Assembly (NCBI GenBank): GCA_025993015.1 | Contig: DAJPFV010000001.1 | Location: 682,001-746,000, forward strand | DNA length: 64,000 bases | Origin: Coriobacteriaceae bacterium | GTDB taxonomy: Bacteria; Actinomycetota; Coriobacteriia; Coriobacteriales; Coriobacteriaceae | Direction of reading: 5' to 3' | In this document: in pieces, positions 34,761 through 44,252 of the stretch | Position numbering within the stretch: position 1 is the first letter of the stretch | How the letters are laid out: every line of letters starts with the position of its first letter | Notes under the pieces: model-generated | The model's database searches: none | Told to the model about the DNA's origin: nothing | Seen by the model: only the letters and a program-made list of their open reading frames with translations | Translations under genes and position numbers: made by a program

Positions 34761-36785
34761 CTACATCAAGTTGCAAACAGCTGCTGCGAAGGCAACGGGG
34801 TCCTCGGGCAGAATGCCCTCGACCAGCAGGGCCTGGTCATAGAGCAAACCGGAGTACTGCTTGATCTTGTCGGCGTCGCCCGCCTTCTGAGCGGCGACGA
34901 GCTTGGAAAAGACCGGGTGCTTGGCGTTGAGCTCGAGCACGCGCTGGCTCTTGGGCATACCGTCGGGCGCGCCCTCGGGACCCTTCTGGAGCACCTTCTC
35001 CATCTCGAGCGAAAGCGGGCCCTCGGTGGTGATGCACGCGGGAGCATCGGTCAGGCGCGCAGAGACGGCAACCTTCTCGACCTTGTCGCCGAGTGCCTCC
35101 TTCATGGCGTTAAAGAGGTCCTCGTTCTCCTTGGTGGCGTCCTCGGCCTCCTTTTTCTCGTCCTCGGTCGCCAGGTCAAGATCACCGGTTGCGACGTTCT
35201 TGAGCTCCAGGTGACGATCCTCAACCTCGGGCTCGGCACCATCGGCCACGGCCTTCTCGGCAGCCTCGCGGGCGGCATCGTCCTCGTAGATCTTGGGCAT
35301 ATCAGCGGCAACGTACTCACGCATAGCCTGGAAGGTGAACTCATCCACGTCCTGCGTCAGCAGCAGCACGTCATAGCCGCGGTCGAGCACGCCCTTTACC
35401 ACGGGCATCTTGGCCAAGCGCTCACGCGAGTCGCCGGCGGCGTAGTAGATGGCCTTCTGATCCTCGGGCATGCCCTTGGCATACTCGGCCAGGGTAATCA
35501 TCTTCTGTTCCTTGGCAGACCAGAACAGCAACAGATCGGCGAGCTCATCGGCCTTCATGCCATAGCTCGAGTAGATGCCGTACTTAAGACCGCGGCCAAA
35601 GTTCTCAAAGAACTTCTCGTAGGCCTCGCGGTCGTTGTCACGCATATCCTCAAGGTCGGCGGTGATCTTCTTTTCCACACGCTTGGCGATGGCCTTGAGC
35701 TGACGGTTCTGCTGCAGCGTCTCACGCGAGATGTTGAGCGACACATCGGCGGAATCCACGACGCCGCGGACAAAGTTGTAGTAGTCGGGCAGCAGGTCGT
35801 CGCACTTCTCCATGATCAGGACGTTGGAGCTGTAGAGTGCCAGACCCTTCTCGTAATCCTTGCTGTACAGATCGAACGGCGCGCGGCCCGGCACAAACAG
35901 CAGGGCATCGTACTCGAGCGTGCCCTCGGCATGGAAGCTGATGGTGCGCGCAGGATCGTCAAAGTCGTGGAACGTGGACTTGTAGAACTCGTCGTAGTCC
36001 TTCTGCTCGACATCGGAGCTGTGCTTCTTCCAGATCGGCGTCATGGAGTTGACGGTCTCGAGCTCCTGGTAGTCCTCGTACTCGGGCGTGTAGTCATCGC
36101 CAGCATCCTCGGGCTTGGGCTTCTGGCGGCTCTTGGACACCATCATCTGGATCGGGTAACGCACATAGTTACTGTACTGCTGAATTAGGCTCTTGAGGCC
36201 CCACTCGGTCAGGAAGCGATCGTAGGTCTCGGCCTCGCCGTCGGCATCGAGCTTCTCGTTCTCGCGCAGCGTCAGGATGACATCGGTACCGTGCTCGGCA
36301 CGCTCGCCGTCCTCGATGGTGTAGCCCTCAAGACCGTCGGATTCCCACACATGGGCGACATCCTCGCCGTAGGCGCGGCTGACGACCTTCACATGGCTGG
36401 CGACCATAAAAGCCGAGTAGAAGCCCACGCCAAACTGGCCGATGATGTCGACATCGGAGCCCTGCTGCTCGGCGTTCTCGGTCTTAAACTCCTCGGAGCC
36501 GGAATGGGCGATGGTGCCCAGATTGCGCTCGAGCTCCTCGGCGGTCATGCCAATGCCGTTATCCGAGATGGTAATGGTGCGGGCGTCTTTATCAAAGGAG
36601 ACGCGAATGGCCAGGTCGCCCTGGTTGATCTTGACGCTCGGATCCTGCAGGCTCTTAAAGTTGAGCTTGTCGACGGCGTCGCTCGCGTTAGAGATAAGCT
36701 CGCGCAGGAAGATTTCCTTATTGGTGTAGATGGAGTTGATCATGAGGTCGAGCAGTTTTTTGCTCTCGGTCTTAAATTGACGCAT
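34761..36785 (-). CDS. htpG: Hsp90-family chaperone HtpG
   Basis: A 674-residue bacterial Hsp90. The N-terminal GHKL ATPase domain shows ELISNASDAVDKL, DNGIGMTAEEL and GQFGVGFYSAFMV; the middle domain has NISRETLQQNRQLKAIAKRVEKK; and the C-terminal dimerisation domain ends in a hydrophobic helix. Length and motifs are normal. It folds or stabilises client proteins in the cytoplasm under stress. No CIRCE-type repeat was seen in the upstream 200 bp. That gap (36786-36987) holds only short inverted stretches (GGCAGAAAAGGAACG area) and no gene. Confidence 0.96.
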   Translation of the reverse strand: MRQFKTESKKLLDLMINSIYTNKEIFLRELISNASDAVDKLNFKSLQDPSVKINQGDLAIRVSFDKDARTITISDNGIGMTAEELERNLGTIAHSGSEEFKTENAEQQGSDVDIIGQFGVGFYSAFMVASHVKVVSRAYGEDVAHVWESDGLEGYTIEDGERAEHGTDVILTLRENEKLDADGEAETYDRFLTEWGLKSLIQQYSNYVRYPIQMMVSKSRQKPKPEDAGDDYTPEYEDYQELETVNSMTPIWKKHSSDVEQKDYDEFYKSTFHDFDDPARTISFHAEGTLEYDALLFVPGRAPFDLYSKDYEKGLALYSSNVLIMEKCDDLLPDYYNFVRGVVDSADVSLNISRETLQQNRQLKAIAKRVEKKITADLEDMRDNDREAYEKFFENFGRGLKYGIYSSYGMKADELADLLLFWSAKEQKMITLAEYAKGMPEDQKAIYYAAGDSRERLAKMPVVKGVLDRGYDVLLLTQDVDEFTFQAMREYVAADMPKIYEDDAAREAAEKAVADGAEPEVEDRHLELKNVATGDLDLATEDEKKEAEDATKENEDLFNAMKEALGDKVEKVAVSARLTDAPACITTEGPLSLEMEKVLQKGPEGAPDGMPKSQRVLELNAKHPVFSKLVAAQKAGDADKIKQYSGLLYDQALLVEGILPEDPVAFAAAVCNLM

Positions 36786-36987
36786 GTGCAGTCCTTTCGC
36801 GCTACCCCCGTCCGCAAAAACGGCCCGGTTGCCCGAGCCGCATCGCAGACCTGCTATGTTCAGACTTAGATTTTATAACCCAATAGCGCGCATATATACA
36901 TACGGAATCGAAAAACTGTATGTCCGAGCGCTCCAATGCGTCAATTGCCAAGGAGTGTCCCCAGCTGCCGGCAGAAAAGGAACGTCC

Positions 36988-37488
36988 CTATCTGCCATCT
37001 ACGCGCTTGGCCATCCAGACATGGGGCTGGCCCTCGTCTTCGTAATCTACCGGGGCAATTTGCGTGTAGCCCGCCTTTGCATAGAGCGGCAACACGTATT
37101 CCTGCGCATGCAGCTTAATAAGCTTAGCGCCGGCATCGCGTGCACACGAAGCACTGGCCTCGACGATCGCACTCGCCAGTCCGCGACGACGCATAGCCGG
37201 CAGCACGGCGACGCGCCCCATAATGTAGGCCTCCCCCGCCGCAACGCCTTCGTCCATGTCGCATGCCGGCAACACCGGGGCCTCTGCGTCAGCCACGCGC
37301 TCAAGCTCCTCGGGAAACACGCGCGAGCAACCGGCAAGCTCGCCGTCTACATAGAGCGTCACATGAATGCAGTTCTGATCCTCGTCGATAGCGTCGAACT
37401 CATTCTCGTAGCCCTGCTCGTCCATAAAAACGACGCGGCGCACCAACGCCGCGTCATCAAAGCATCCCGTCTTAAGTTGGATATCCAT
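36988..37488 (-). CDS. GNAT-family N-acetyltransferase (ElaA-like)
   Basis: A 166-residue acyl-CoA transferase. The family core is visible as RVFPEE, IMGRVAVLPAMRRRGLASAIVEAS (acetyl-CoA loop) and LHAQEYVLPLYAKAGYTQI. The start at 37488 (MDIQLKTG) is preferred because AAAGGG lies 6 nt upstream. The MDEQGYENEFDAIDEDQNCIHV stretch is typical of the ElaA/YjcF-like branch, whose substrates are poorly known. It lies beside the exopolysaccharide control genes but on its own ribosome site. Confidence 0.85.
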   Translation of the reverse strand: MDIQLKTGCFDDAALVRRVVFMDEQGYENEFDAIDEDQNCIHVTLYVDGELAGCSRVFPEELERVADAEAPVLPACDMDEGVAAGEAYIMGRVAVLPAMRRRGLASAIVEASASCARDAGAKLIKLHAQEYVLPLYAKAGYTQIAPVDYEDEGQPHVWMAKRVDGR

Positions 37489-37527
37489 GGCTGCCCTTTC
37501 ATTCAATGCGAACGTTAGGGACAGATA

Positions 37528-38178
37528 TTAGCGAAAATGAGCTCCGCGCACGCTAAACTTCGCGCGAGCCTTCGCCAGGCAGTCGTAATGACCCACGTTA
37601 TGGGCATCGCTCGCGATGAAGCTGTACAGGTTCTGATCGAACAGGCGCTGTGCCGGCTTTTTTTCGCGACCAAAGCGACCGCCGGCAATAAAGTCCGCCG
37701 AAGCCTGCAGCTTGCAGCCCATATCGACCAGGCGCTCCGCCACGCTTACATCCTTTTGAACCGCACGATAGCGCTCAGGATGAGCGATGATCACCTGGTA
37801 GCCACGGCACTGCAAATCGTAAATCGTGTTCTCGTACTCTCTAAACGCATACGCATCGGCATGCGTCGAAAGCTCGAGCAGAAACTCGTTGGTTCCATCG
37901 AAATGCAAGTGCTCCGCGGCATCGATACCAAGTTCAACGAGCTTTCGATGGTTGACCTCGAAGCCCATCTGGAGCGGAAAACCGTCAGCGTTATCACGCA
38001 GCAGTTCAAAGGCATCCCACATCTTGTCGTAATCAAAATAGGGATCACGGCAGTGAGGAGTGCAAACGATTCTGGTTACACCGGCCCGCTTGGCAGCCTC
38101 GAGCATCGCCAAGCTCTCATCGAGATCGGCGGCGCCGTCGTCTACACCCGGCAAGATATGGCAATGAATGTCACGCAT
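37528..38178 (-). CDS. PHP-type tyrosine-protein phosphatase (CpsB/YwqE)
   Basis: A 216-residue manganese-dependent phosphatase of the PHP fold that dephosphorylates the neighbouring tyrosine kinase. Metal ligands are visible in DIHCHILPGVDDG (residues 3-15), CTPHCRDPYF, an HPERY motif and SDAHN near the end. It is 17 bp downstream of the kinase gene in a Wzz-kinase-phosphatase operon. Glycosyltransferases of an exopolysaccharide locus are absent around it. Confidence 0.9.
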   Translation of the reverse strand: MRDIHCHILPGVDDGAADLDESLAMLEAAKRAGVTRIVCTPHCRDPYFDYDKMWDAFELLRDNADGFPLQMGFEVNHRKLVELGIDAAEHLHFDGTNEFLLELSTHADAYAFREYENTIYDLQCRGYQVIIAHPERYRAVQKDVSVAERLVDMGCKLQASADFIAGGRFGREKKPAQRLFDQNLYSFIASDAHNVGHYDCLAKARAKFSVRGAHFR

Positions 38179-38195
38179 AGGTCAGCCTTAATCAA

Positions 38196-38933
38196 CTAAA
38201 CGTTTGCTCGGTTGGTGAAGATGCCCTTTTTGGAAGTCCCCTGATCGTCCGAGCCCTTCTTCACCTTCTTACCGTCCTTGGTGTAGTAGGAGTAGTAGTA
38301 CTCGCTGGTCTCGGTCTCGCAGTAGTTCATAACGGTACCGATGAGCTTGACCTTTTCGGACTTCTTAAGCTGGCCGATAGCGTTGAGTGCCTCCTCGCGC
38401 TTGGTGAAGTCCTCGCGCACCACGAACAGCGTACCGTCGGTCAGGCTGGCAATCTCGGCAGCATCGATGAAGGTGCCGACCGGGGGAGCATCAAAGATGA
38501 CGTACTGGAACTTGGCGGACAGTGCCTTTACCAACTTGGCAAAGCGGTGAGAGACAATGATGTCGGCAGGATTGGGAATATGCGGCTCGGCATCGAGGAA
38601 GTAGAAGTTCTTCTGACCCGTCTCGACAATTGCCTGGTCAATGGAGATCTGCTCGGAAAGGACCGCATAGAGTCCGCCGCGCGAACGAACGCCGAGCATA
38701 TCGGAAAGGGACCTGCGGCGCATATCGGCCTCGACCAGGAGCACGGACTTGCCGCTCGTGGCGATAGCCTGGGCAAGGTTGATGGAAACCGTAGACTTGC
38801 CCTCGTTGGGAATCGAGGACGTGACGGTAATAGTGCGAATGGGGTCGTCCACGCTCGCAAAGCGGATGTTGGCCAGAAGGGTCTTGGCGGCATTCTGTAC
38901 AACGAGCTTATCGGTGTTCTTTGCCTTAGCCAT
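38196..38933 (-). CDS. Bacterial tyrosine kinase (CpsD/YwqD type)
   Basis: A 245-residue BY-kinase. Walker A is SSIPNEGKSTVS (about residues 39-50), Walker A' is LLVEADMRRRS and Walker B is YVIFDAPPVG. The C-terminal tail carries a tyrosine cluster (SEYYYSYYTKDGKK), the autophosphorylation site. It works with the membrane activator encoded 2 bp upstream and controls polysaccharide chain synthesis and export at the membrane. Confidence 0.93.
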   Translation of the reverse strand: MAKAKNTDKLVVQNAAKTLLANIRFASVDDPIRTITVTSSIPNEGKSTVSINLAQAIATSGKSVLLVEADMRRRSLSDMLGVRSRGGLYAVLSEQISIDQAIVETGQKNFYFLDAEPHIPNPADIIVSHRFAKLVKALSAKFQYVIFDAPPVGTFIDAAEIASLTDGTLFVVREDFTKREEALNAIGQLKKSEKVKLIGTVMNYCETETSEYYYSYYTKDGKKVKKGSDDQGTSKKGIFTNRANV

Positions 38934-38935
38934 GC

Positions 38936-39592
38936 CTATTTACCACCTTTCATAGCCGGAATTCGGCCAACAACGGGAATGCCCAGGAGCTCTTCTGCCT
39001 CTTCGGCACCGCGGATGCGGGTATTGAGCATGTCTGCCAAAACGACATAGGCGACTGCGATAAAGATACCGGCGAGGAACGCGACAGCAACGTACAGCAT
39101 ACGCTTGGGACCGCTGGGGGCTTCGGGGGTCTTAGCCTCGTCGATAACGTTGATGCTCTGGGCAGCGCCGACGTTCTGAGCGACCGTACTCACCGAGCTG
39201 GCCATGGCCTTTGCGACCTTAGCCGTCTCCTTGGCATCGGTGCCGGTAACCGAAAGCGTAATGACACGCGTGGTGGTCTCGGAGGAAACAGACACCTTGT
39301 AGTCATCCAGATCGGTGAGGCCCAGTTCATTGGCTGCGCCGCTCTTAACGCTATCGCTATCCAGCAGCGTGGCGATATCGTTGGAAAGCATCTGACTCGC
39401 CGAGAGATCGTTGTAGCTCATCTGACCGCTATCGTCGGTCTTGGCGAGAATGTACATGCTCGTCGTCGCGGTATAGGTGTTGTCCATCGCAACGAAGGAC
39501 ACGATGCCCATGGCGATCGCGCAGACCACCGGAAGGGTGATGACCAGCTGAAGGTGCTTCTTCAGCAGCTGGAACAGTTCGAGAAGGGTCAT
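38936..39592 (-). CDS. Wzz-family chain-length regulator / kinase activator (CpsC/YwqC)
   Basis: A 218-residue membrane protein with two helices (about residues 15-37 and 165-185) flanking an extracellular Wzz domain. The cytoplasmic C-terminus (AEELLGIPVVGRIP) is the part that activates the tyrosine kinase encoded next. AAAGGCAAGCTGC precedes the ATG. It is first in the three-gene operon. No polysaccharide polymerase or transferase is found in the window. Confidence 0.9.
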   Translation of the reverse strand: MTLLELFQLLKKHLQLVITLPVVCAIAMGIVSFVAMDNTYTATTSMYILAKTDDSGQMSYNDLSASQMLSNDIATLLDSDSVKSGAANELGLTDLDDYKVSVSSETTTRVITLSVTGTDAKETAKVAKAMASSVSTVAQNVGAAQSINVIDEAKTPEAPSGPKRMLYVAVAFLAGIFIAVAYVVLADMLNTRIRGAEEAEELLGIPVVGRIPAMKGGK

Positions 39593-39732
39593 GCAGCTTG
39601 CCTTTCATTTCCCCAGTTCGGATTGACAAAACTGTCCGTATGTTATCGCATCTTTTTACCGAGACCAAACTCTATACATAAGAAACAGGCTCTCCTGTAA
39701 AAATGTCGGAAGCAATCGTAAAATTGCACAAC

Positions 39733-39763
39733 AACGCCGCACCCGAAAGTCAAATGCGGCGTC
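39733..39763 (-). terminator. Hairpin after the PhoR-like kinase gene
   Basis: The 8-bp arms CGCCGCA/TGCGGCG with flanking pairs lie about 25-55 bp after the stop codon, followed on the minus strand by TTGTTGTGC. It separates the two-component operon from the Wzz operon. Confidence 0.55.
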
Positions 39764-39787
39764 TGCATCAATATCTATGTTATATCG

Positions 39788-41212
39788 CTATGCGAATGGC
39801 TCGTCCTGCTGTATGGGAAACGTCACCGTAATGGTGGTTCCCACGCCCAACTCGCTCGACAGATCGAGCGTGGCGTGATGATACAGGGCCGCATGCTTGA
39901 CAATGGCAAGCCCCAGACCGGTTCCGCCGCGTGCCTTGGACCTACTCTTGTCCACGCGGTAGAACCGCTCAAATACCTTGCCCTGTTCTTCAGGCGCGAT
40001 ACCGATTCCCGTGTCGGCGACCGCAAGGAACGGATGGCCTTCGTCGTTGGTGCCGCACTGCAGCGTAACCGTACCGCCGGGTCGATTGTAGCGGATGGCG
40101 TTGCTTGCCAGATTATAGATGAGCTCGTCAATCAAGCGCGACACGCCCTCGATGACCACAGGCTTGGTCTCATGACTTATCGTCACATTCGCCTGACGGG
40201 CGACCTGTTCAAGACGCTGCTCGACCGCGTAGATGGCACGCGAGAGCTCAATAGGCTCCGTGGACCCAATGGGCACCGCCTCGCCCTCAGCTGCACGCTC
40301 GGCCTCGTCCAAGTTAGACAGCGTAAGGATATCGTTGACAAGCGCTGCCAAGCGGCCCGCCTCACGATAGATGCGACCGCCAAAGTTGCGCAGGTCGCCC
40401 TCGCCCTCGACCATGCCGTTTGCGATGAGCTCGGCATAGCCCGAAATCGCCGTAAGCGGCGTCTTGAGCTCATGGGTGATATTCGCCGTGAACTCGCGGC
40501 GCATACGGTCGTTGTCCGCCAGCACCGCCATTTGGCGCTTGAGCTCCTGGCGCTGCGACTCAATACGCTCAAGCATGGGGACCATCTCGGCATAGGCGTG
40601 CTCATAGCTACGGCGTGGGTGGTCCAAATCCACCTCTTGCAAAGGCGCGATGATGGCACGGGACTCGCGGCGCGCCATAAAAAACGAGAGTACCGCACCC
40701 GCTGCTGCGATAAGCAGCATCGGCGCCACCATCGACAGCAAAATCGCCGCAACGCCAGGCTGGGCCTGCGCCAAGCGGACAACCTGGCCGTTATCAAGGG
40801 CGACGGCGCGATACAGCATAATCTCGTCGAGCGTAGAGCTTGCGCGCTCCGCGGAACCCGAACCACTCTCAAAGGCCTCGATGACCTCGGGGCGATCGCC
40901 ATGGTTGGGCAGTGTGGAAGGCGGCGCCTCGTTGTCGTAGGCAACCGATCCATCCTTGTTAATCAGCGTGATGCGCAAGTCCTCTCGATCGAGGCTACGC
41001 AAGAACGGGATGGGCTCCTGCTGCTCGTCGAGGGCGGCAGCAATGAGCTCGGTTTCTTGCGCCAGGTTGGCACTCGTGGCATCCGCCAAGGTGTTTTGCA
41101 CAAAGAACGCACCCAGCACCGTAAACGCCACGATAACCGCCATGGCGCAGACAAAGATCGTCACAAAAACGCGGTGCGACAGCGTATGTTTTCCCTGGGG
41201 GGCGAAGACCAC
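39788..41212 (-). CDS. PhoR-like sensor histidine kinase
   Basis: A 474-residue membrane kinase with helices at about residues 15-37 and 158-180 and an extracytoplasmic sensor domain between them. The dimerisation helix has FTANITHELKTPLTAISGY (phosphorylated His), followed by the N box NLASNAIRYN, G1 VADTGIGIAPEE and G2 GGTGLGLAIVKH. Its gene lies 3 bp after the response regulator gene. Proximity to pstB and the PhoR-like layout point to phosphate sensing, which is inferred. Confidence 0.9.
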   Translation of the reverse strand: MVFAPQGKHTLSHRVFVTIFVCAMAVIVAFTVLGAFFVQNTLADATSANLAQETELIAAALDEQQEPIPFLRSLDREDLRITLINKDGSVAYDNEAPPSTLPNHGDRPEVIEAFESGSGSAERASSTLDEIMLYRAVALDNGQVVRLAQAQPGVAAILLSMVAPMLLIAAAGAVLSFFMARRESRAIIAPLQEVDLDHPRRSYEHAYAEMVPMLERIESQRQELKRQMAVLADNDRMRREFTANITHELKTPLTAISGYAELIANGMVEGEGDLRNFGGRIYREAGRLAALVNDILTLSNLDEAERAAEGEAVPIGSTEPIELSRAIYAVEQRLEQVARQANVTISHETKPVVIEGVSRLIDELIYNLASNAIRYNRPGGTVTLQCGTNDEGHPFLAVADTGIGIAPEEQGKVFERFYRVDKSRSKARGGTGLGLAIVKHAALYHHATLDLSSELGVGTTITVTFPIQQDEPFA

Positions 41213-41215
41213 GGG

Positions 41216-41944
41216 TTACTCCTCCGATGCGGTGGCCGCGGTGTCGTCACCTTCGGCACCATCACCGGCAGAAGGCTCGGCCAAGCGGTAGCCCACGCCG
41301 CGCACGGTCTCGATGGCGCTGGCATGCTCGCCCAGTTTTTGGCGAAGCGTCTGCACGTGCACGTCAACGGTGCGCGAACCGCCGTCGAAGTCCCAGCCCC
41401 ACACGCTCTGCAGCAACGACTCGCGGGTAAAGACCACGCCGGGCTTGCGCATGAGGTACTCGAGCAGGTCGAACTCGCGCAGGGTGAGCTTAAGCGACTC
41501 GCCGGCAACAGTCACCTCACGATGGCTGGGCGAGAGCACGATGTCGCCCACGCTGAGCACATCGCTTGCCTGTTTGACCATGCCGCCGCGACGCAGCAGT
41601 GCGCGGCAGCGGCTGGCGAGCTCCATGAGCGAAAACGGCTTAGTCAGGTAATCGTCGGCACCGCCATCGAGCGCCATCACCTTGTCGAGCTCGGTATCCT
41701 TGGCGGTAAGCATCATGATGGGCACCGTCGCCGTCAGGCGATCGGCACGCAGTCGACGCATAATCGCCAAGCCATCGGTATCGGGCAGCATGATGTCGAG
41801 CAGGACGGCATCGGGTACCCGTCGCGCCACGGCAGCCTTAAACTCACCGTCGCACGAAAAGCCTTCGGCCTCAATCCCCTGCTTGCGCAGCGCATAGACC
41901 GTCAAATCCCTGATGTTGTCATCGTCCTCGACGTAATAGATCAT
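41216..41944 (-). CDS. OmpR/PhoB-family response regulator
   Basis: A 242-residue regulator with an N-terminal receiver domain (DDD at the start, phosphorylation Asp in VLLDIMLPD, Lys in LTKPF) and a C-terminal winged helix (LTLREFDLLEYLMRKPG to TVDVHVQTLRQKLG). The start at 41944 is preferred as AAAGGGG lies 6 nt upstream. It pairs with the kinase directly downstream and lies 64 bp after pstB, so PhoP/PhoB-like control of phosphate genes is likely. Confidence 0.92.
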   Translation of the reverse strand: MIYYVEDDDNIRDLTVYALRKQGIEAEGFSCDGEFKAAVARRVPDAVLLDIMLPDTDGLAIMRRLRADRLTATVPIMMLTAKDTELDKVMALDGGADDYLTKPFSLMELASRCRALLRRGGMVKQASDVLSVGDIVLSPSHREVTVAGESLKLTLREFDLLEYLMRKPGVVFTRESLLQSVWGWDFDGGSRTVDVHVQTLRQKLGEHASAIETVRGVGYRLAEPSAGDGAEGDDTAATASEE

Positions 41945-42008
41945 GTTGAACCCCTTTGCGGCCGGCATGACCGCATCTTAACCCTAAAGGTACCTTTACT
42001 AGATGGTA

Positions 42009-42884
42009 TCAGCCAAAACGCCCCGTCAAATAATCCGCCGTGCGCGGATCGGTCGGATTCTTGAAGAGTTGCGCGGTGGGCGCGTGCTCCACCAGCTCAC
42101 CCAGCAAAAAGAATGCGACCGAATCGGAGATACGCGCCGCCTGCTGCATATTGTGCGTAACGACCACGAGCGTGCAGGTCTCTTTGAGCTCGCAGGCCAG
42201 CTGCTCCACCACCAGCGTCGATACGGGATCGAGTGCCGAGGTCGGCTCGTCCATCAGCAGAATGTCGGGCTGCACGGCAAGTGCGCGGGCGATGCACAGG
42301 CGCTGCTGCTGGCCGCCCGAAAGACCCAGACCCGACTCTTTGAGCTTGTCCTTGGCCTCGTCCCACAGGGCGGCGCGTCGCAGGGAGTCTTCGACCAGCT
42401 CGTCGAGCACGACGCGATCGCGCACACCCATACCGCGCGGCCCATAGGCGACGTTGTCGTAGATGCTCATGGGAAACGGGTTGGGGCGCTGGAACACCAT
42501 GCCCACGCGCTGGCGAAGGCGGCAGATGTCGTAGTCGCCCAGGATATCTTGACCATCGAGCGCAATCTTGCCCTCGATTCGGCAGTCCTTGATGCCGTCG
42601 TTCATGCGGTTAAAGCAGCGCAGCAACGTGGACTTTCCGCAGCCCGAAGGCCCGATGAACGAGGTAATCTGCTTGTCGCGGATCTTGATATTCACATCCT
42701 TGAGCGCATGGTGGTCGCCATAGAACAGGTCGAGGCCCTCAACATCGATTCGCGTCGGCGAGGCGGCAAGATCCTCTGCCGTGGGGCGAGTCGCATCCCC
42801 AACCTCGCGCTCGTGCGCGGCCTCGGCCTGCGCTTTCATGAGTTCTTCAAGCTCCGTGGGCTCCACAGCCGCAGCAGCCGTCAT
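42009..42884 (-). CDS. pstB: Phosphate ABC transporter ATP-binding protein
   Basis: A 291-residue ATPase of the Pst phosphate importer. Walker A is GPSGCGKST, the PstB-type segment CRLRQRVGMVFQRPNPFPMSIYDNVAYGPR is clear, the signature is LGLSGGQQQRL, and Walker B is LLMDEPTSALDP. It has an unusual N-terminal extension of about 45 acidic and Ala-rich residues before the core. GGAGG lies 8 nt before the start at 42884. pstS, pstC, pstA and phoU are not in the window; upstream is a sensor kinase gene instead. Confidence 0.95.
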   Translation of the reverse strand: MTAAAAVEPTELEELMKAQAEAAHEREVGDATRPTAEDLAASPTRIDVEGLDLFYGDHHALKDVNIKIRDKQITSFIGPSGCGKSTLLRCFNRMNDGIKDCRIEGKIALDGQDILGDYDICRLRQRVGMVFQRPNPFPMSIYDNVAYGPRGMGVRDRVVLDELVEDSLRRAALWDEAKDKLKESGLGLSGGQQQRLCIARALAVQPDILLMDEPTSALDPVSTLVVEQLACELKETCTLVVVTHNMQQAARISDSVAFFLLGELVEHAPTAQLFKNPTDPRTADYLTGRFG

Positions 42885-42987
42885 ACCGCATACCTCCACA
42901 TCGATATCAATTCAGCAGTATCGATAGTAGGAATCGCGGCTCATATGCACGTGAGCGCATTGTCAAGTGTTTGTAAGGGCACGCTGG

Positions 42988-44226
42988 CTATGCGGCGGGC
43001 AGCTCGATGGTGAATATCGTGTGTTCGGGCGTCGATTCACATGCAACGGTACCGCCGTGCGCGCATACGATCTCCTTGGCGATGGCAAGCCCCAGTCCAG
43101 CGCCGCCGCGATTGGTCGCACGCGCCGCATCCAGGCGATAGAACTTCTCAAAGATCACCTTGAGCTTAGCCGCAGGGATGGGATCGCCCTGATTGATAAA
43201 GCGCACGCGCACGCCACCGCCGTCCCGGCGTCTGGCCTCGATCGTGATGGTCGAGCCCTCATAGCTATAGGCAATAGCGTTTTTCATGATGTTGTTGAAC
43301 ACGCGAGCCATTTTGTCGCCATCCACGAGCACCGTCAGGTCCTCGCGAATATCAACTTGGACTTCCTTATGCTGCTCGTTGAGGATGGGATAGAACTCGT
43401 CAGTCACCTGAGCCAGCAGCAACCCCAGATCAACATAGCCGCGCGTGAGCACGATATCGTGGAAGTCAAAACGCGTGATATCGAAGAACTCTTCGATGAG
43501 CGTATCGAGCCGGTGCGCCTTGTCGAGCGCCACGCCCGTAAAGTGCGCACGTTGCTCAACCGGCAGCTCGGGAGCCTCTTGCAGCAGCGAAAGATAGCCC
43601 ACCACACTGGCAAGCGGGGTGCGTAGGTCATGTGCCAAGTACGTGACCAAATCGTCCTTGCGATGCGACTCGTCACGCAGAGCTTGCTGCACCTTGCGCT
43701 CACGGTCACGCACGCGGTTAAGGGCGCCCTCGACCTCCAAGAAGTCGCCGTCGATGTTATCCCAGGTGTCGGGGTGATCGATCAGGCGATCTTGAATACG
43801 AGCGGCCAGCACACAATCGGCATGCTGCTCGCCCTGCTCGTAGCCCTGGTAGTACAGGGCGCGGCCACACAAGAACAGCACGCACGCTGCAAGCGCCAGC
43901 ACAAAGCCAAGCATGTTGAATACAAAGCCGGCATCGAACAGCACCGGCCCTTCGATGCCGCCGAGCGCCATGGCGCCAATCGCCAACGTCATGGCCCACG
44001 CGGCGCCGCCAATCACCACGCAGCGGCACACGATCTCAAATCGATCGATCAGCAAAAAGCCGACAAGCAGCACCGCCAAGATTCCGACGATGTTGTCGAT
44101 GCCAATCAGCAGCAGGCTCAGCAAAAAGAGCAGCACCGTTGCAAGCGCGCGGTTGTCGACGACCGACCTCACGTATTCAAAGAGCCGATCGGGCACCTCG
44201 AACGCTTGCCTATCGTCTTTTGTCAT
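42988..44226 (-). CDS. VanS-like sensor histidine kinase
   Basis: A 412-residue membrane kinase. The first 150 residues hold four or five hydrophobic helices with short loops, so the signal is probably sensed in or near the membrane. The His box is VTYLAHDLRTPLASVVGYL, the N box is NNIMKNAIAYSYEG, and G2 is GGAGLGLAIAKE. The G1 region (FINQGDPIPAAKL) lacks a strict DxGxG, as in VanS-type kinases. It pairs with the regulator 26 bp upstream. The divergent DD-carboxypeptidase gene suggests a cell-wall signal. Confidence 0.88.
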   Translation of the reverse strand: MTKDDRQAFEVPDRLFEYVRSVVDNRALATVLLFLLSLLLIGIDNIVGILAVLLVGFLLIDRFEIVCRCVVIGGAAWAMTLAIGAMALGGIEGPVLFDAGFVFNMLGFVLALAACVLFLCGRALYYQGYEQGEQHADCVLAARIQDRLIDHPDTWDNIDGDFLEVEGALNRVRDRERKVQQALRDESHRKDDLVTYLAHDLRTPLASVVGYLSLLQEAPELPVEQRAHFTGVALDKAHRLDTLIEEFFDITRFDFHDIVLTRGYVDLGLLLAQVTDEFYPILNEQHKEVQVDIREDLTVLVDGDKMARVFNNIMKNAIAYSYEGSTITIEARRRDGGGVRVRFINQGDPIPAAKLKVIFEKFYRLDAARATNRGGAGLGLAIAKEIVCAHGGTVACESTPEHTIFTIELPAA

Positions 44227-44252
44227 ATCAAGATCCTCACAAGCGAAAAGCG

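Noticed and set aside
36786..36987. A CIRCE element before htpG
   Set aside because: No TTAGCACTC-N9-GAGTGCTAA or near match in the gap.
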